64,000 bases of DNA from Nonomuraea jiangxiensis (GTDB taxonomy: Bacteria; Actinomycetota; Actinomycetes; Streptosporangiales; Streptosporangiaceae), in the NCBI RefSeq assembly GCF_900099965.1, contig NZ_FNDJ01000021.1:62001-126000 (forward strand), given 5' to 3'. A model generated the notes under the pieces. It made no database searches, was not told the DNA's origin, and saw only the letters and a program-made list of their open reading frames with translations. Shown here one piece after another: positions 51,281 through 59,579 of this stretch; position 1 is the stretch's first letter, and every line of letters begins with the position of its first letter. Position numbers and translations under genes: made by a program.

Positions 51281-51996
51281 CTTCCGGTCTCCTTGCTCTT
51301 GTCTCTATGTGCGGATTCGCCCAAACTCTGCGGGCTCACATGTGTCGTGCAGACCCCGTCGCCGTGGGCGATCGTGGCCAGGCGCTGCACCGGGGTGCCG
51401 AGCAGTTGCGCGAACGCCTCCGTCTCGGCCTCGCAGAGCTGCGGGAACTCCGCAGCCGCGTGGGCCACCGGGCAGTGATGCTGGCAGAGCTGGTCGCCGC
51501 CTGACTTGGCCTTGCTGGCCGAGGCGGCATACCCCTCCGCCGACAGCGCCTGCGCCAGCACCTGCACGCGCTGGTCCGCCGGCACCGTCCGCATGACCGG
51601 CTCCAGCCGCCGCAGCAGGCTGGAGACCTGCTCGCGGGCGAAGTCGGACACCGCTTCCCGTCCCATGCGCTCGGCCAGGAAGCGCAGCGCGCTCCCGGCC
51701 AGGTCGTCATAGGCGTGCTCGAAGGCGCTGCGGCCCGGATCGGTGATCGCGAACAGCTTGGCCGGCCGCCCGCGTCCGCGCTGGCCGCGCGGGCGCACCG
51801 TGCGAGGCTCTATCATGCCGTCAGCGAGCAACGCGTCGAGGTGGCGGCGGACGGCCGCGGGCGTGAGCCCGAGCCGCTCGCCCAGCGCGGCGGCCGCGAC
51901 GGGACCATGCTCAAGGATCAGCCTGGCCACGCGGGCGCGCGTGCTGCGCTCGCTACCAGGATCGATCAACGGCTGCCTCACTTGGTCGCTCACCAC
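51277..51996 (-). CDS. sufR: SufR-type iron-sulfur transcriptional regulator
   Basis: The 239-residue protein has a DeoR/ArsR-like winged helix (VAAAALGERLGLTPAAVRRHL) and four Cys at 171, 175, 188 and 216 with spacing C-x3-C-x12-C-x27-C, the 4Fe-4S ligand pattern of mycobacterial SufR. It should repress the operon while carrying a cluster. The start is one of two adjacent GTG codons (51996, 51993) behind AGGAG. It is the first gene of the operon, and a SufR-type site lies 81 bp upstream. Confidence 0.93.
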   Translation of the reverse strand: MVSDQVRQPLIDPGSERSTRARVARLILEHGPVAAAALGERLGLTPAAVRRHLDALLADGMIEPRTVRPRGQRGRGRPAKLFAITDPGRSAFEHAYDDLAGSALRFLAERMGREAVSDFAREQVSSLLRRLEPVMRTVPADQRVQVLAQALSAEGYAASASKAKSGGDQLCQHHCPVAHAAAEFPQLCEAETEAFAQLLGTPVQRLATIAHGDGVCTTHVSPQSLGESAHRDKSKETGR

Positions 51997-52076
51997 TCCT
52001 CACACGCTTCGCGGAGTCCCCTCTTTCGTCGGGGGCCACCACGGCGCTCTCCGCGCCGGGCTCGCTCCCGCCTTTT

Positions 52077-52091
52077 TCACAACATCAGTGT
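52077..52091 (-). promoter_or_regulatory. SufR-type operator
   Basis: On the minus strand the sequence is ACACT-GATGT-TGTGA, an exact fit to the ACACT-N5-TGTGA element that I recall for mycobacterial SufR. It lies 81 bp upstream of the sufR start. A weak TTGTGG element about 18 bp before CACACT could be the -35 box of the operon promoter, which would place the operator over the -10 region. Confidence 0.68.
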
Positions 52092-52151
52092 GCCGTAATT
52101 CCTTCCCCGACCACAAACGGTTCCGACCAGCTCGGGAATGGAATTCCTCAC

Positions 52152-52170
52152 GCAGGCAAGCCTTACCTAA
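52152..52170 (-). promoter_or_regulatory. iron-box-like site (DtxR/IdeR/DmdR type)
   Basis: The minus-strand sequence TTAGGTAAGGCTTGCCTGC matches the classical 19-bp iron box TTAGGTTAGGCTAACCTAA at 14 positions, with the left half nearly perfect. It overlaps the stop codon of the upstream transporter gene and lies about 60 bp upstream of the SufR-type site, so it could add iron control to the suf operon. Chance overlap with coding sequence cannot be excluded. Confidence 0.5.
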
Positions 52171-53395
52171 CTTTGGGCCTGCCCAGCAGGACGAAGGTCA
52201 ACGCCGAGCAAAGGACGAGCCCCAGCATGACGCCGGCCATGGGCAGGGCACTGGCCGAGCCGACCAGCCCGACCAGCGGCGCGGCGGCGGCGCCCAGGGC
52301 GAACTGGAGCACGCCGAGCAGGGCGGAGGCGCTGCCCGCCACCTGCGCGGGCTGCGAGGCCAGGGCCAGCGCGCCGGTGCCGGGCAACACCAGACCCTGG
52401 CCGAGCATGATGACGAACAGCCCGCTCACGATGCCCCACAGGCCGAGTCCGGCGAGCGCGGCGGCCAGCAGCAGCCCGGCTCCGACCAGGCCGATGACCA
52501 GGCCGACGCGGACCAGCAGGACCGGCGGCACCCGTCCCGACAGCCGCCCGCCGAGCTGGGCCATGGCGGTCAGGGCGAGCGCGTTGAGCCCGAAGATGAG
52601 CGAGAACTGCTGGGGGGTGGCGCCGTACACCTCCTGGAGCACGAACGGCGAGCCGGAGATGTAGCCGAACATCGCCGCGAAGGCCAGCCCCGCGGTGCTC
52701 GCGAACCCCATGAACGAGCGGTCGCGCAGGAGCCGCCAGAACGTCTCCGCGGTGTGCCTGAGCCCGCCGCTCTCCCGCTGCCCGGCCGGCAGCGTCTCGC
52801 GCACCCCGAACAGCATCGCCACCAGCAGCACGAGCCCGGCGGCGCTGAGCGCCACGAACACCCCCCGCCAGGAGGTGACCGCCAGCAACTGGGCCCCGGC
52901 GATGGGGGCGAGGATCGGCGCCAGCCCGCTGACCAGCATGAGCGTGGCGAAGATGCGGGCGATGGCGGCGCCGTCGTACAGGTCGCGGACCACGGCCCGG
53001 ACGATGACCAGGGCGGCGCCGCCGAGCATGCCCTGCAGCAGGCGGCAGGCGATGAGCGCGGGCACGGTCGGGGCGAACGCGCACAGCAGCGAGGCGGCCA
53101 TGAACCCGGCCACGCCCACGATCAGCGGCACCCGCCGGCCACGCACGTCGCTCACCGGCCCGGCGATCACCTGGCCCACCGCGACGCCGATGAGGCAGGC
53201 GGTGAGGGTGAGCTGGACCTGGGCGGGGGCGCTGCCCATCTCGGCGGTGATGGCGGGCAGGGACGGAAGGTACATGTCGATGGACAGCGGCCCGATCGCC
53301 GACAGCGCGCCGAGGATCAGCAATAAGATCCCCCGGCGCGACCTCGTCTGCTCATGGTGCTGGACGGCGGCGGACGTGGCTGCTGCCACGGACAT
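52163..53395 (-). CDS. MFS drug-resistance transporter (Bcr/CflA type)
   Basis: The 410-residue protein starts at ATG 53395 after GAGAGGGG. The longer frame adds 21 residues without support. It has twelve membrane helices. LSIDMYLPSLPAI in the first helix carries the Bcr/CflA acidic motif, GPVSDVRGRRVPLIVG is the loop 2-3 signature and RLLQGMLGGAALVIVRAVVRD follows. It should be a proton-driven efflux pump for sulfonamides, bicyclomycin-like or other drugs. Divergent from the ABC genes to its right. Confidence 0.9.
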   Translation of the reverse strand: MSVAAATSAAVQHHEQTRSRRGILLLILGALSAIGPLSIDMYLPSLPAITAEMGSAPAQVQLTLTACLIGVAVGQVIAGPVSDVRGRRVPLIVGVAGFMAASLLCAFAPTVPALIACRLLQGMLGGAALVIVRAVVRDLYDGAAIARIFATLMLVSGLAPILAPIAGAQLLAVTSWRGVFVALSAAGLVLLVAMLFGVRETLPAGQRESGGLRHTAETFWRLLRDRSFMGFASTAGLAFAAMFGYISGSPFVLQEVYGATPQQFSLIFGLNALALTAMAQLGGRLSGRVPPVLLVRVGLVIGLVGAGLLLAAALAGLGLWGIVSGLFVIMLGQGLVLPGTGALALASQPAQVAGSASALLGVLQFALGAAAAPLVGLVGSASALPMAGVMLGLVLCSALTFVLLGRPKVR

Positions 53396-53446
53396 GCGGG
53401 ACCCCTCTCCCTCGCAGGCGTGTGGCCCACGAGGGCCGAGTGATGT

Positions 53447-53479
53447 TAACCGGTTCAAGGTCCTCCTAATTCCCGGTTA
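53447..53479. promoter_or_regulatory. inverted repeat in divergent promoter gap
   Basis: TAACCGG at 53447-53453 and CCGGTTA at 53473-53479 face each other across 19 bp, and the left arm lies within the palindrome AACCGGTT. The gap separates the divergent MFS and ABC genes, so a repressor site or a promoter hairpin is possible. No regulator gene is adjacent. Confidence 0.4.
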
Positions 53480-53569
53480 TCAGATATTTCGGTTGTGTCC
53501 ATGTCCGCCATCACCGGGGACCGTCACCTGCGAGCCGGACCGGCCGTCGCAGTCCCTAAACTCGTGACC

Positions 53570-54478
53570 ATGGGATCCCCAGCCGTCGAGATGATCGACC
53601 TGGTCAAACGCTACGGCGGCAACACCGCCGTAAACGGCCTCACGCTCAGCGCCGGGCGCGGCGCGGTCACCGCCGTGCTCGGGCCCAACGGCGCGGGCAA
53701 GACGTCCACGGTCGAGATCTGCGAGGGGTTCCGCCGGGCCGACTCGGGCACGGTGCGGGTGCTCGGGCTCGCGCCCACGGCGGCCGAGCTGCGCGCGCGG
53801 GTGGGGGTCATGCTGCAGGGCGGCGGCGTGCCGCCGGCCATGCGCTGCGGCGAGTGGCTGCGGCTGGTCTCGCGCTTCTACGCCCACCCGCTCGACTCCC
53901 GGGCCCTGCTCGGCCGGCTCGGGCTCACCGAGCACGCCCGCACCCCGTGCCGGCGGCTGTCGGGCGGCCAGCAGCAGCGGCTGTCGCTGGCCGCGGCCGT
54001 CATCGGGCGGCCGGAGCTGGTCTTCCTCGACGAGCCGACGGCCGGGCTCGACCCGCAGGCCAGGCACGCCTGCTGGGACCTGGTGGCCGAGCTGCGCGGG
54101 GCGGGGGTGTCGGTGGTGCTGACCACGCACCACATGGACGAGGCCGAGCGGCTGGCCGACCAGGTCGTGATCATCGACAGGGGGCGGGTGGTGGCCGAGG
54201 GCACCCCGGCCTCGCTGACCGGGGCCGAGCGGCAGCTCCGGTTCAGGGCCCGGCCGGGGCTGGCGCTGGAGGAGCTGCTCAACGCGCTGCCGTCGGGCAG
54301 CGCGGCCAAGGAGTCGCCCGCCGGGCACTACATCATCGAGGGCCTGGTGGGTCCCGAGCTGCTCGCGACGGTGACGGCCTGGTGCGCGGCCGAGGGCGTC
54401 ACGGCCGACGACCTGCGGATCGAGCGCCGCACCCTCGAAGACGTCTTTCTGGAGCTGACGGGCAGGGAGCTGCGATGA
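53570..54478 (+). CDS. ABC-2 type exporter ATPase
   Basis: In this 302-residue ATPase of the drug/polyketide exporter group, Walker A is GPNGAGKTST, signature RRLSGGQQQRLSLA, Walker B LVFLDEPTAGLDPQ and switch His LTTHHMDEAERLAD, with a C-terminal 90-residue extension. There is no ribosome site before the ATG. TAAACT at 53556-53561 just before the GTG at 53564 suggests a leaderless transcript starting at GTG 53564 or ATG 53570. It is coupled to the permease by ATGA. Confidence 0.92.
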   Translation: MGSPAVEMIDLVKRYGGNTAVNGLTLSAGRGAVTAVLGPNGAGKTSTVEICEGFRRADSGTVRVLGLAPTAAELRARVGVMLQGGGVPPAMRCGEWLRLVSRFYAHPLDSRALLGRLGLTEHARTPCRRLSGGQQQRLSLAAAVIGRPELVFLDEPTAGLDPQARHACWDLVAELRGAGVSVVLTTHHMDEAERLADQVVIIDRGRVVAEGTPASLTGAERQLRFRARPGLALEELLNALPSGSAAKESPAGHYIIEGLVGPELLATVTAWCAAEGVTADDLRIERRTLEDVFLELTGRELR

Positions 54479-55260
54479 CGACGACCGGCGGCACCGCCCC
54501 CCTCGACTTCACCCCCGCGCCCGGCGCGGCGCCGTTCCCCCGGATGGTGCTCGCGCAGGCGGGCGCGGAGGTCCGCGCCATGCTGCGCAACGGCGAGCAG
54601 CTGCTGCTCACGCTGATCATCCCGGTGCTGCTGCTGGTCGGCTTCTCGCTGGCGCCGCTGATCGACATCGGGGCCGGGCGGCGGGTCGACTTCCTGGTCC
54701 CCGGCGTGCTGGCGCTGGCCGTCATGTCCACGGCCTTCACCGGGCAGGCCATCGCGACCGGCTTCGAGCGCCGCTACGGGGTGCTGAAGCGGCTGGGCGC
54801 GACCCCGCTGTCCAGGAGCGGGCTCATGCTGGGCAAGACCGTGGCCGTGGTGGCGGTGGAGGTCATCCAGGCGGCCGTCATCGTGGGGGTGGGGCTCGCG
54901 CTGGGGTGGCGGCCGCACGGGTCGTTCCTGAGCGCGGCGCTGCTCATCGTGCTGGGCACGGCGGCCTTCAGCGGCCTGGGGCTGCTCATGGCGGGCACGC
55001 TCCGGGCGGAGGCGACGCTGGCCGGGGCCAACCTGGTCTACCTGGTGCTGCTGGGGGCGGGCGGGGTGGTGTTCCCGCTGTCGAAGTTCCCGGCGGGGGC
55101 GCAGCCGTTCCTGGAGGCGCTGCCCATCTCGGCGCTGACCGGAGGGCTGCGTACGGTGCTCGCCGACGGCGCGGCACTCCCGCTCGGCTCGCTGGCGGTG
55201 CTGGCCGGGTGGGCGGTCGTGGCGCTGGCGCTGGTCTCCCGCACGTTCCGGTGGGAGTGA
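54475..55260 (+). CDS. ABC-2 type exporter permease
   Basis: The 261-residue protein has six membrane helices, with RNGEQLLLTLIIPVLLLVGF first and LVYLVLLGAGGVVFPLSKFP plus PISALTGGLRTVLADG in the second half, the DrrB-like ABC-2 pattern. It works with the ATPase overlapping its start. The substrate is unknown. Ends 42 bp before the convergent MFS gene. Confidence 0.9.
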   Translation: MTTTGGTAPLDFTPAPGAAPFPRMVLAQAGAEVRAMLRNGEQLLLTLIIPVLLLVGFSLAPLIDIGAGRRVDFLVPGVLALAVMSTAFTGQAIATGFERRYGVLKRLGATPLSRSGLMLGKTVAVVAVEVIQAAVIVGVGLALGWRPHGSFLSAALLIVLGTAAFSGLGLLMAGTLRAEATLAGANLVYLVLLGAGGVVFPLSKFPAGAQPFLEALPISALTGGLRTVLADGAALPLGSLAVLAGWAVVALALVSRTFRWE

Positions 55261-55302
55261 CGGTCACCCAGGCCGTGCCGGGCTTCGGGACTGCCCGGCG
55301 GC

Positions 55303-56496
55303 TCATCGTGGCCCGGGGTTCTCGGGCCTGCCGTAGCGGCGCCGGCTGAGGGCGGCGATCACGGTCAGCGGGACCACGGCGGCCGCCGCCAGCCCGAACA
55401 GCAGCGGATAGCGCCCGGCCTCGGCCAGCGGGCCCGCCGCCCACGACGCGACCGCGCTGCCCACGAACAGCGACGCGGCGAAGAACGCGATGGTGGTGCC
55501 CCGGGCGCCGGGGACGACCGAGGTGGCCCAGGTCTGCAGCGAGGAGTGCAGGAACGACCAGCCGCCGCCGAGCAGCAGCGCCGTCACCGTCACGGTGGCC
55601 ATGTTCACCTGCACGGTGATGATCGTGAACCCGGCGCAGATCTGGGCGCCGCCCACGGCCATCAGCACGGGCGTGGGCCAGCGGCCCGACAGCCGCTTGA
55701 CGGCCTTGGAGACGAGCCACAGGCCCAGCCCGTACGCGGTGATGCCGAAGCCCGCCACGGCCGCGGCCACCCCCGTGTGCTGCAGCGCGGTGGCCAGGAA
55801 CGGCAGGCTGCCCAGCATGATCGCGCCCTCGGTGAAGGCCAGCCCGAACACCAGCAGGGCCCACCGGTGCCCGAGCACCATGCCCAGGAACCGGCGCGCC
55901 CCGGCGCTCCGTTCGGCCTCGGCGCGGGGCGGCTCGGGCAGCGAGCGCAGCGAGAGCGCGCAGCCCAGCGCACACAGGGCCGGGATCAGGAAGGCCACCC
56001 GCCAGTCCACCAGGTCGGCCACCACTCCCGCGAGTCCCGTGGCCATGGCGGTGCCGAGGGCGGAGATGCCCATCAGGTCCGTCAGGGCGCGCTGCCGTAC
56101 CGAGGCGTGGACGGTGTCGCCGACGTAGGTGAGGCCGGCGGGGATGACGGCGCCGAAGCAGGCGCCCGTCACGACCCTGGCCAGCACCAGCGCCCCCAGC
56201 GCCGGCATGAGTGCCGAGGCCACCCCCGCCAGCGCCGCGCCGTACAGCGTGCCGCGCATCACCCGTACGCGGCCGTAGCGGTCGGACAGCAGCCCCCACA
56301 GCGGCTGCGTGAGCCCGTAGGCCAGGTAGTAGCCGCTGGCGGCGGCGACGGACGCGGCCAGCGAGACGCGCAGGTCCATGGCGATCACCACGAGCATGGG
56401 GCTCACGGCGAACCGGTCGAAGGTGCTGACGAACGAGGCCACGGACAGGGCCAGCGGCGGGCGGGCGAGGTTCACGGGAGGTGCGGGGGCTTTCAT
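55303..56496 (-). CDS. MFS transporter
   Basis: The 397-residue protein has twelve membrane helices. The first is LALSVASFVSTFDRFAVSPM, the loop signature is GLLSDRYGRVRVMRGTLYGA, and ARVVTGACFGAVIPAGLTYV resembles efflux members of the family. ATG 56496. It is divergent from the EamA gene, 117 bp between starts. Substrate unknown. Confidence 0.87.
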   Translation of the reverse strand: MKAPAPPVNLARPPLALSVASFVSTFDRFAVSPMLVVIAMDLRVSLAASVAAASGYYLAYGLTQPLWGLLSDRYGRVRVMRGTLYGAALAGVASALMPALGALVLARVVTGACFGAVIPAGLTYVGDTVHASVRQRALTDLMGISALGTAMATGLAGVVADLVDWRVAFLIPALCALGCALSLRSLPEPPRAEAERSAGARRFLGMVLGHRWALLVFGLAFTEGAIMLGSLPFLATALQHTGVAAAVAGFGITAYGLGLWLVSKAVKRLSGRWPTPVLMAVGGAQICAGFTIITVQVNMATVTVTALLLGGGWSFLHSSLQTWATSVVPGARGTTIAFFAASLFVGSAVASWAAGPLAEAGRYPLLFGLAAAAVVPLTVIAALSRRRYGRPENPGPR

Positions 56497-56613
56497 GGGT
56501 CCTGGGGTGGCTCGGTGAAGATCTGCTCAGAAGTAGTACCACCTTAAATCCGGACATGTCGCCCAGCATGAGTAGGCTGTGCCGGTTGCCCTCATCCGTC
56601 CCAGAGGAGTTCC

Positions 56614-57543
56614 GTGACCGCCTTCGCCGTGGACGACCCCCTCGACCGCCGCCCCGGCCTGGCCAAGCCGGAGGGCCTGTTACGGACTGCCGCCGGCTCG
56701 ATCCCGCCCTCCGGGCTCGTGCTGCTGGGGATCCTGTCGGTACAGCTCGGCGCCGGGTTCGCCAAGGAGTTGTTCGCGGCGCTGCCGCCGAGCGCGGTGG
56801 TGTTCCTGCGCATCGTGGCCGGGGCGCTGATCATGGGCTCCATCGCCAGGCCCAGGTTGCGGGGCCTGGCGTGGCGCTCCTGGGCGGTGGGGCTGGGCTT
56901 CGGCGTGATCCTCGCCGTGATGAACCTGTCCTTCTATGAGGCCCTGTCACGGCTGCCGATGGGGATCGCGACGGCGATCGAGTTCCTCGGGCCGCTGGGC
57001 GTGGCGGTGGCGGCCTCGCGGCGCAGGATCGACCTGTTGTGGGTGGGGCTCGCCGGGGCGGGCGTGGTCCTGCTCGCGCCGTGGGGCGGGGCCGGCGGCG
57101 CGGCGGCGGTGAGCTGGGTCGGGATCGGGTTCGCGGTGCTGGCGGGGGCCTGCTGGGCGGGGTACATCCTGCTGGCGACGGCGGCCGGGCGGCACTTCCC
57201 TGGGACGACGGGGTTGTCCTTCGCGATGATCGTCTCGACCCTGATGATCGCGCCGGTCGGGATCACGACGGGCGGGACGGACCTGCTGCGGCCGGAGGTC
57301 CTGCTGATCGGGCTCGGGGTGGGGCTGCTGTCGTCGGTGATCCCGTACTCGCTGGAACTGCAGGCGCTGCGCAAGATGCCCAAGCACGTGTTCGGCATCC
57401 TGATGAGCCTGGAGCCGGCCGTGGCGGCGCTGGTCGGGGTGCTGCTGCTGAGCGAGATCCTGCACCTGCAGCAGTGGGCGGCGATCATCTGCATCGTGGC
57501 CGCCAGCCTGGGCTCGACCCGGCTGGCCCGGCGCCGGGAATAG
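56614..57543 (+). CDS. EamA/RhtA-like DMT-family exporter
   Basis: The 309-residue protein starts at GTG 56614 behind AGAGGAG. Ten membrane helices form two EamA repeats: GFGVILAVMNLSFYEALSRL followed by PMGIATAIEFLGPLGVAV in the first, and SVIPYSLELQALRKMPKHVF then GILMSLEPAVAALVG in the second, a pattern seen in RhtA (threonine/homoserine exporter) relatives. It probably exports amino acids or similar metabolites. Confidence 0.88.
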   Translation: MTAFAVDDPLDRRPGLAKPEGLLRTAAGSIPPSGLVLLGILSVQLGAGFAKELFAALPPSAVVFLRIVAGALIMGSIARPRLRGLAWRSWAVGLGFGVILAVMNLSFYEALSRLPMGIATAIEFLGPLGVAVAASRRRIDLLWVGLAGAGVVLLAPWGGAGGAAAVSWVGIGFAVLAGACWAGYILLATAAGRHFPGTTGLSFAMIVSTLMIAPVGITTGGTDLLRPEVLLIGLGVGLLSSVIPYSLELQALRKMPKHVFGILMSLEPAVAALVGVLLLSEILHLQQWAAIICIVAASLGSTRLARRRE

Positions 57544-57600
57544 CGCGGAGCCGGTGCCCGGAAACCCCGGAGGCGCCGCGCCCGTGTGGCCGGGCGAGCC

Positions 57601-57637
57601 GCCGCGCGCCCGTGGGATGGGGTCTCGGGCGCGCGGC
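57601..57637 (+). terminator. GC-rich terminator hairpin after the EamA gene
   Basis: Perfect 12-bp arms GCCGCGCGCCCG and complement with a 13-nt loop lie 57 bp after the stop. No U-tract. The remaining sequence up to 57848 has no supported gene. It is the convergent tail of the GntR gene. Confidence 0.6.
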
Positions 57638-57848
57638 GGGGGGCTCGGCCCTACGGTGGGCGGGTGAGCCGAGCCCTACGGAGGTCAGCGGATTGCGGGT
57701 GTCCGTCTGACCAGGCTGCTGCCGCCACCGGAAGCGGAGGGCGGCCGGTCCGCTGAGGACCAGGAAGTCGGGGCCGCCGGCGGTCGTCAGGTCGGCCCGG
57801 AAAAAGGGTACCGCCCCCAAAGGGTGCGCGATCCCGGAATATCAGAAC

Positions 57849-58517
57849 TTAATGCTCGGCCCAGATGCCGCGGACGTGCCCGATGTGCTCCTCCATGATG
57901 CGCCCCACGGTCGCGCCGTCGCCGCTCTTGAGCGCGTCGAGCAGGGCGAGGTGCTCCCTGGCCGAGTCTCCCAGGGAGCCGCGCTGGGAGAGCTGCGAGA
58001 GTCCGTAGAGCCTGGCCCGGTTGCGCAGGTCGCGCACCACCGTGACCAGGTGGGCGTTGCCGGACAGCGCCAGCAGCTCCACGTGGAAGCGCAGGTCGGC
58101 GTCCACGTACGCGAGCAGGTCGCCGCGCTCGCTGGCGGAGACGATCTCCTCGGCGATCGGCCGCAGCCGCTCGAACTGCTCCGCCCGCGAGGTGTCGGCC
58201 AGCCGGGAGACCGTGGGCACCTCGATGAGGTGACGGATCTCGGTGAGCTCGTCGAGGTCGCGGTCGGACAGCTCGGTCACCCGGAAGCCCTTGTTGCGCA
58301 CCGCCTCGACAAGGCCCTCCTTGGCCAGGTCGAGCATCGCCTCGCGGACGGGCGTGGCCGAGACGCCGAACTGCGCGGCCAGCACCGGCGCGGAGTAGAC
58401 CACCCCGGGACGCATCTCACCGGTGATCAGCGCGGCCCGCAACGCGTGCGCGACCTGCTCGCGCAGGCTCTGCCGCTCGCCCACCATCGGCAGGTCGAGC
58501 CGGTCCTCGGCAGGCAT
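57849..58517 (-). CDS. GntR-family (FadR subgroup) transcriptional regulator
   Basis: The 222-residue protein has the winged helix SLREQVAHALRAALITGEMR and VLAAQFGVSATPVREAMLDL, then an all-helical FCD sensor domain with metal-type residues in ADLRFHVELLALSGNAHLV and EEHIGHVRGIW. As the last gene of the hydroxyproline-type operon, 15 bp after the cyclodeaminase, it is the likely local repressor, with a pathway intermediate as effector. Confidence 0.9.
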   Translation of the reverse strand: MPAEDRLDLPMVGERQSLREQVAHALRAALITGEMRPGVVYSAPVLAAQFGVSATPVREAMLDLAKEGLVEAVRNKGFRVTELSDRDLDELTEIRHLIEVPTVSRLADTSRAEQFERLRPIAEEIVSASERGDLLAYVDADLRFHVELLALSGNAHLVTVVRDLRNRARLYGLSQLSQRGSLGDSAREHLALLDALKSGDGATVGRIMEEHIGHVRGIWAEH

Positions 58518-58532
58518 CCGCCCATCCCCTCC

Positions 58533-59579
58533 CTAAGTCCACGCCTCGTAAGCGGCGGCCGCGACCACCAGGTCCTCCCACGCCATGCCCGTGCTCTTGA
58601 ACACGCGCGGCCCGGGACCGGCCACCACTCGTCCGGAGATCAGGTCGGCGAGGTTGCCGGCGAGATGGCCGGTGGCGATCGTACCGTGACGCATCGGGAT
58701 GATCACATCTCCGGCTTCTCGCATGGCCGTCGCCCTGGCCTCGACGACCACGGTCGCGCGGGCGACGAGATCGCCGTCGAGCTCGCGGGCGTCAGCTTCG
58801 TGGGAGCCGACCGCGACGACGGTGGCGCCGTCGCGGGCGAGCTTACCGGGGAACAGCGGTTCTCTCGCGGTCGTGCAGCACGCGACCAGGTCCGCTGCTG
58901 CCACCGCCTCCGCCACCGCGTCCGTCAGCGCGCCGGTCGCCCCCGTCGTCTCGCCCGTCGTCCCGCCCGTCGTCCCGCCTGCCGCCGGTTCCGCCGGGTC
59001 CGTCGCCGGGGCCGGGGTGGTGGTCATGGCGCGCGCGGTCAGGCCGAGCGCGCGGCAGCGGTCGGCGAGCGCCGCGGCCCTGCCCGGGTCGCGGCCGACG
59101 ACCGTCACGTCGTCCACCGGACGTACCGCCCGGAACGCGAGCACGTGCCCCCACGCCTGCGGCCCGCTGCCGAACACCACCAGCGTCCTGGCCTCCGGGC
59201 CGGCCAGGTGCCGGACGGCGAGCGCCGACACGGCGGGGGTGCGCAGCGAGGTGAGCGCGATCCCGTCCAGCGCGGCCAGCGGCGTCAGGGTGTCCCCGTC
59301 GAACAGCAGGTACGTCCCCTGTATCCGGGGCAGCCCGCGCCCCGGGTTGTCCGGCGCGATGGTGACCACCTTCACCCCCGCGTACCGCCTGGCGCCGGGC
59401 CCGCCGACCTCCGCGGGCATCAGCAGCAGCTGCCCCGCGGGCAGGTCCACGATGGGCCGCCACGGCGTCTCCTCCGGGTCGAGCCCGGCCCGCAGCGCCT
59501 CCTCCAGGAGGTCCACGGCCCGCCCGACCGGCACCAGCCGCTCCACCGTGGCGGCGTCGATGTACGGCAGTCCGGTCAT
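58533..59579 (-). CDS. ornithine cyclodeaminase/mu-crystallin family protein, probable pyrroline-2-carboxylate reductase
   Basis: The 348-residue protein includes RYAGVKVVTIAPDN, ALDGIALTSLRTPAVSALAV and the NAD motif LVVFGSGPQAWGHVLAF. In hydroxyproline clusters such proteins reduce delta-1-pyrroline-2-carboxylate to proline. A low-complexity Gly/Thr insertion near residues 200-215 comes from a 12-bp tandem repeat and lengthens the protein. The start overlaps the preceding racemase-family stop (ATGA). Confidence 0.85.
   Translation of the reverse strand: MTGLPYIDAATVERLVPVGRAVDLLEEALRAGLDPEETPWRPIVDLPAGQLLLMPAEVGGPGARRYAGVKVVTIAPDNPGRGLPRIQGTYLLFDGDTLTPLAALDGIALTSLRTPAVSALAVRHLAGPEARTLVVFGSGPQAWGHVLAFRAVRPVDDVTVVGRDPGRAAALADRCRALGLTARAMTTTPAPATDPAEPAAGGTTGGTTGETTGATGALTDAVAEAVAAADLVACCTTAREPLFPGKLARDGATVVAVGSHEADARELDGDLVARATVVVEARATAMREAGDVIIPMRHGTIATGHLAGNLADLISGRVVAGPGPRVFKSTGMAWEDLVVAAAAYEAWT
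58945..58980. repeat. 12-bp tandem repeat inside the cyclodeaminase-like gene
   Basis: Three head-to-tail copies of GTCGTCCCGCCC (the first and last each with one substitution) encode a Gly-Gly-Thr-Thr-type low-complexity loop on the minus strand. The unit is four codons, so copy-number change keeps the frame. Confidence 0.85.

Noticed and set aside
57485..57820. 111-codon minus-strand open frame between the EamA and GntR genes
   Set aside because: It overlaps the EamA 3' end and the terminator hairpin, has no ribosome site and no recognisable motif.
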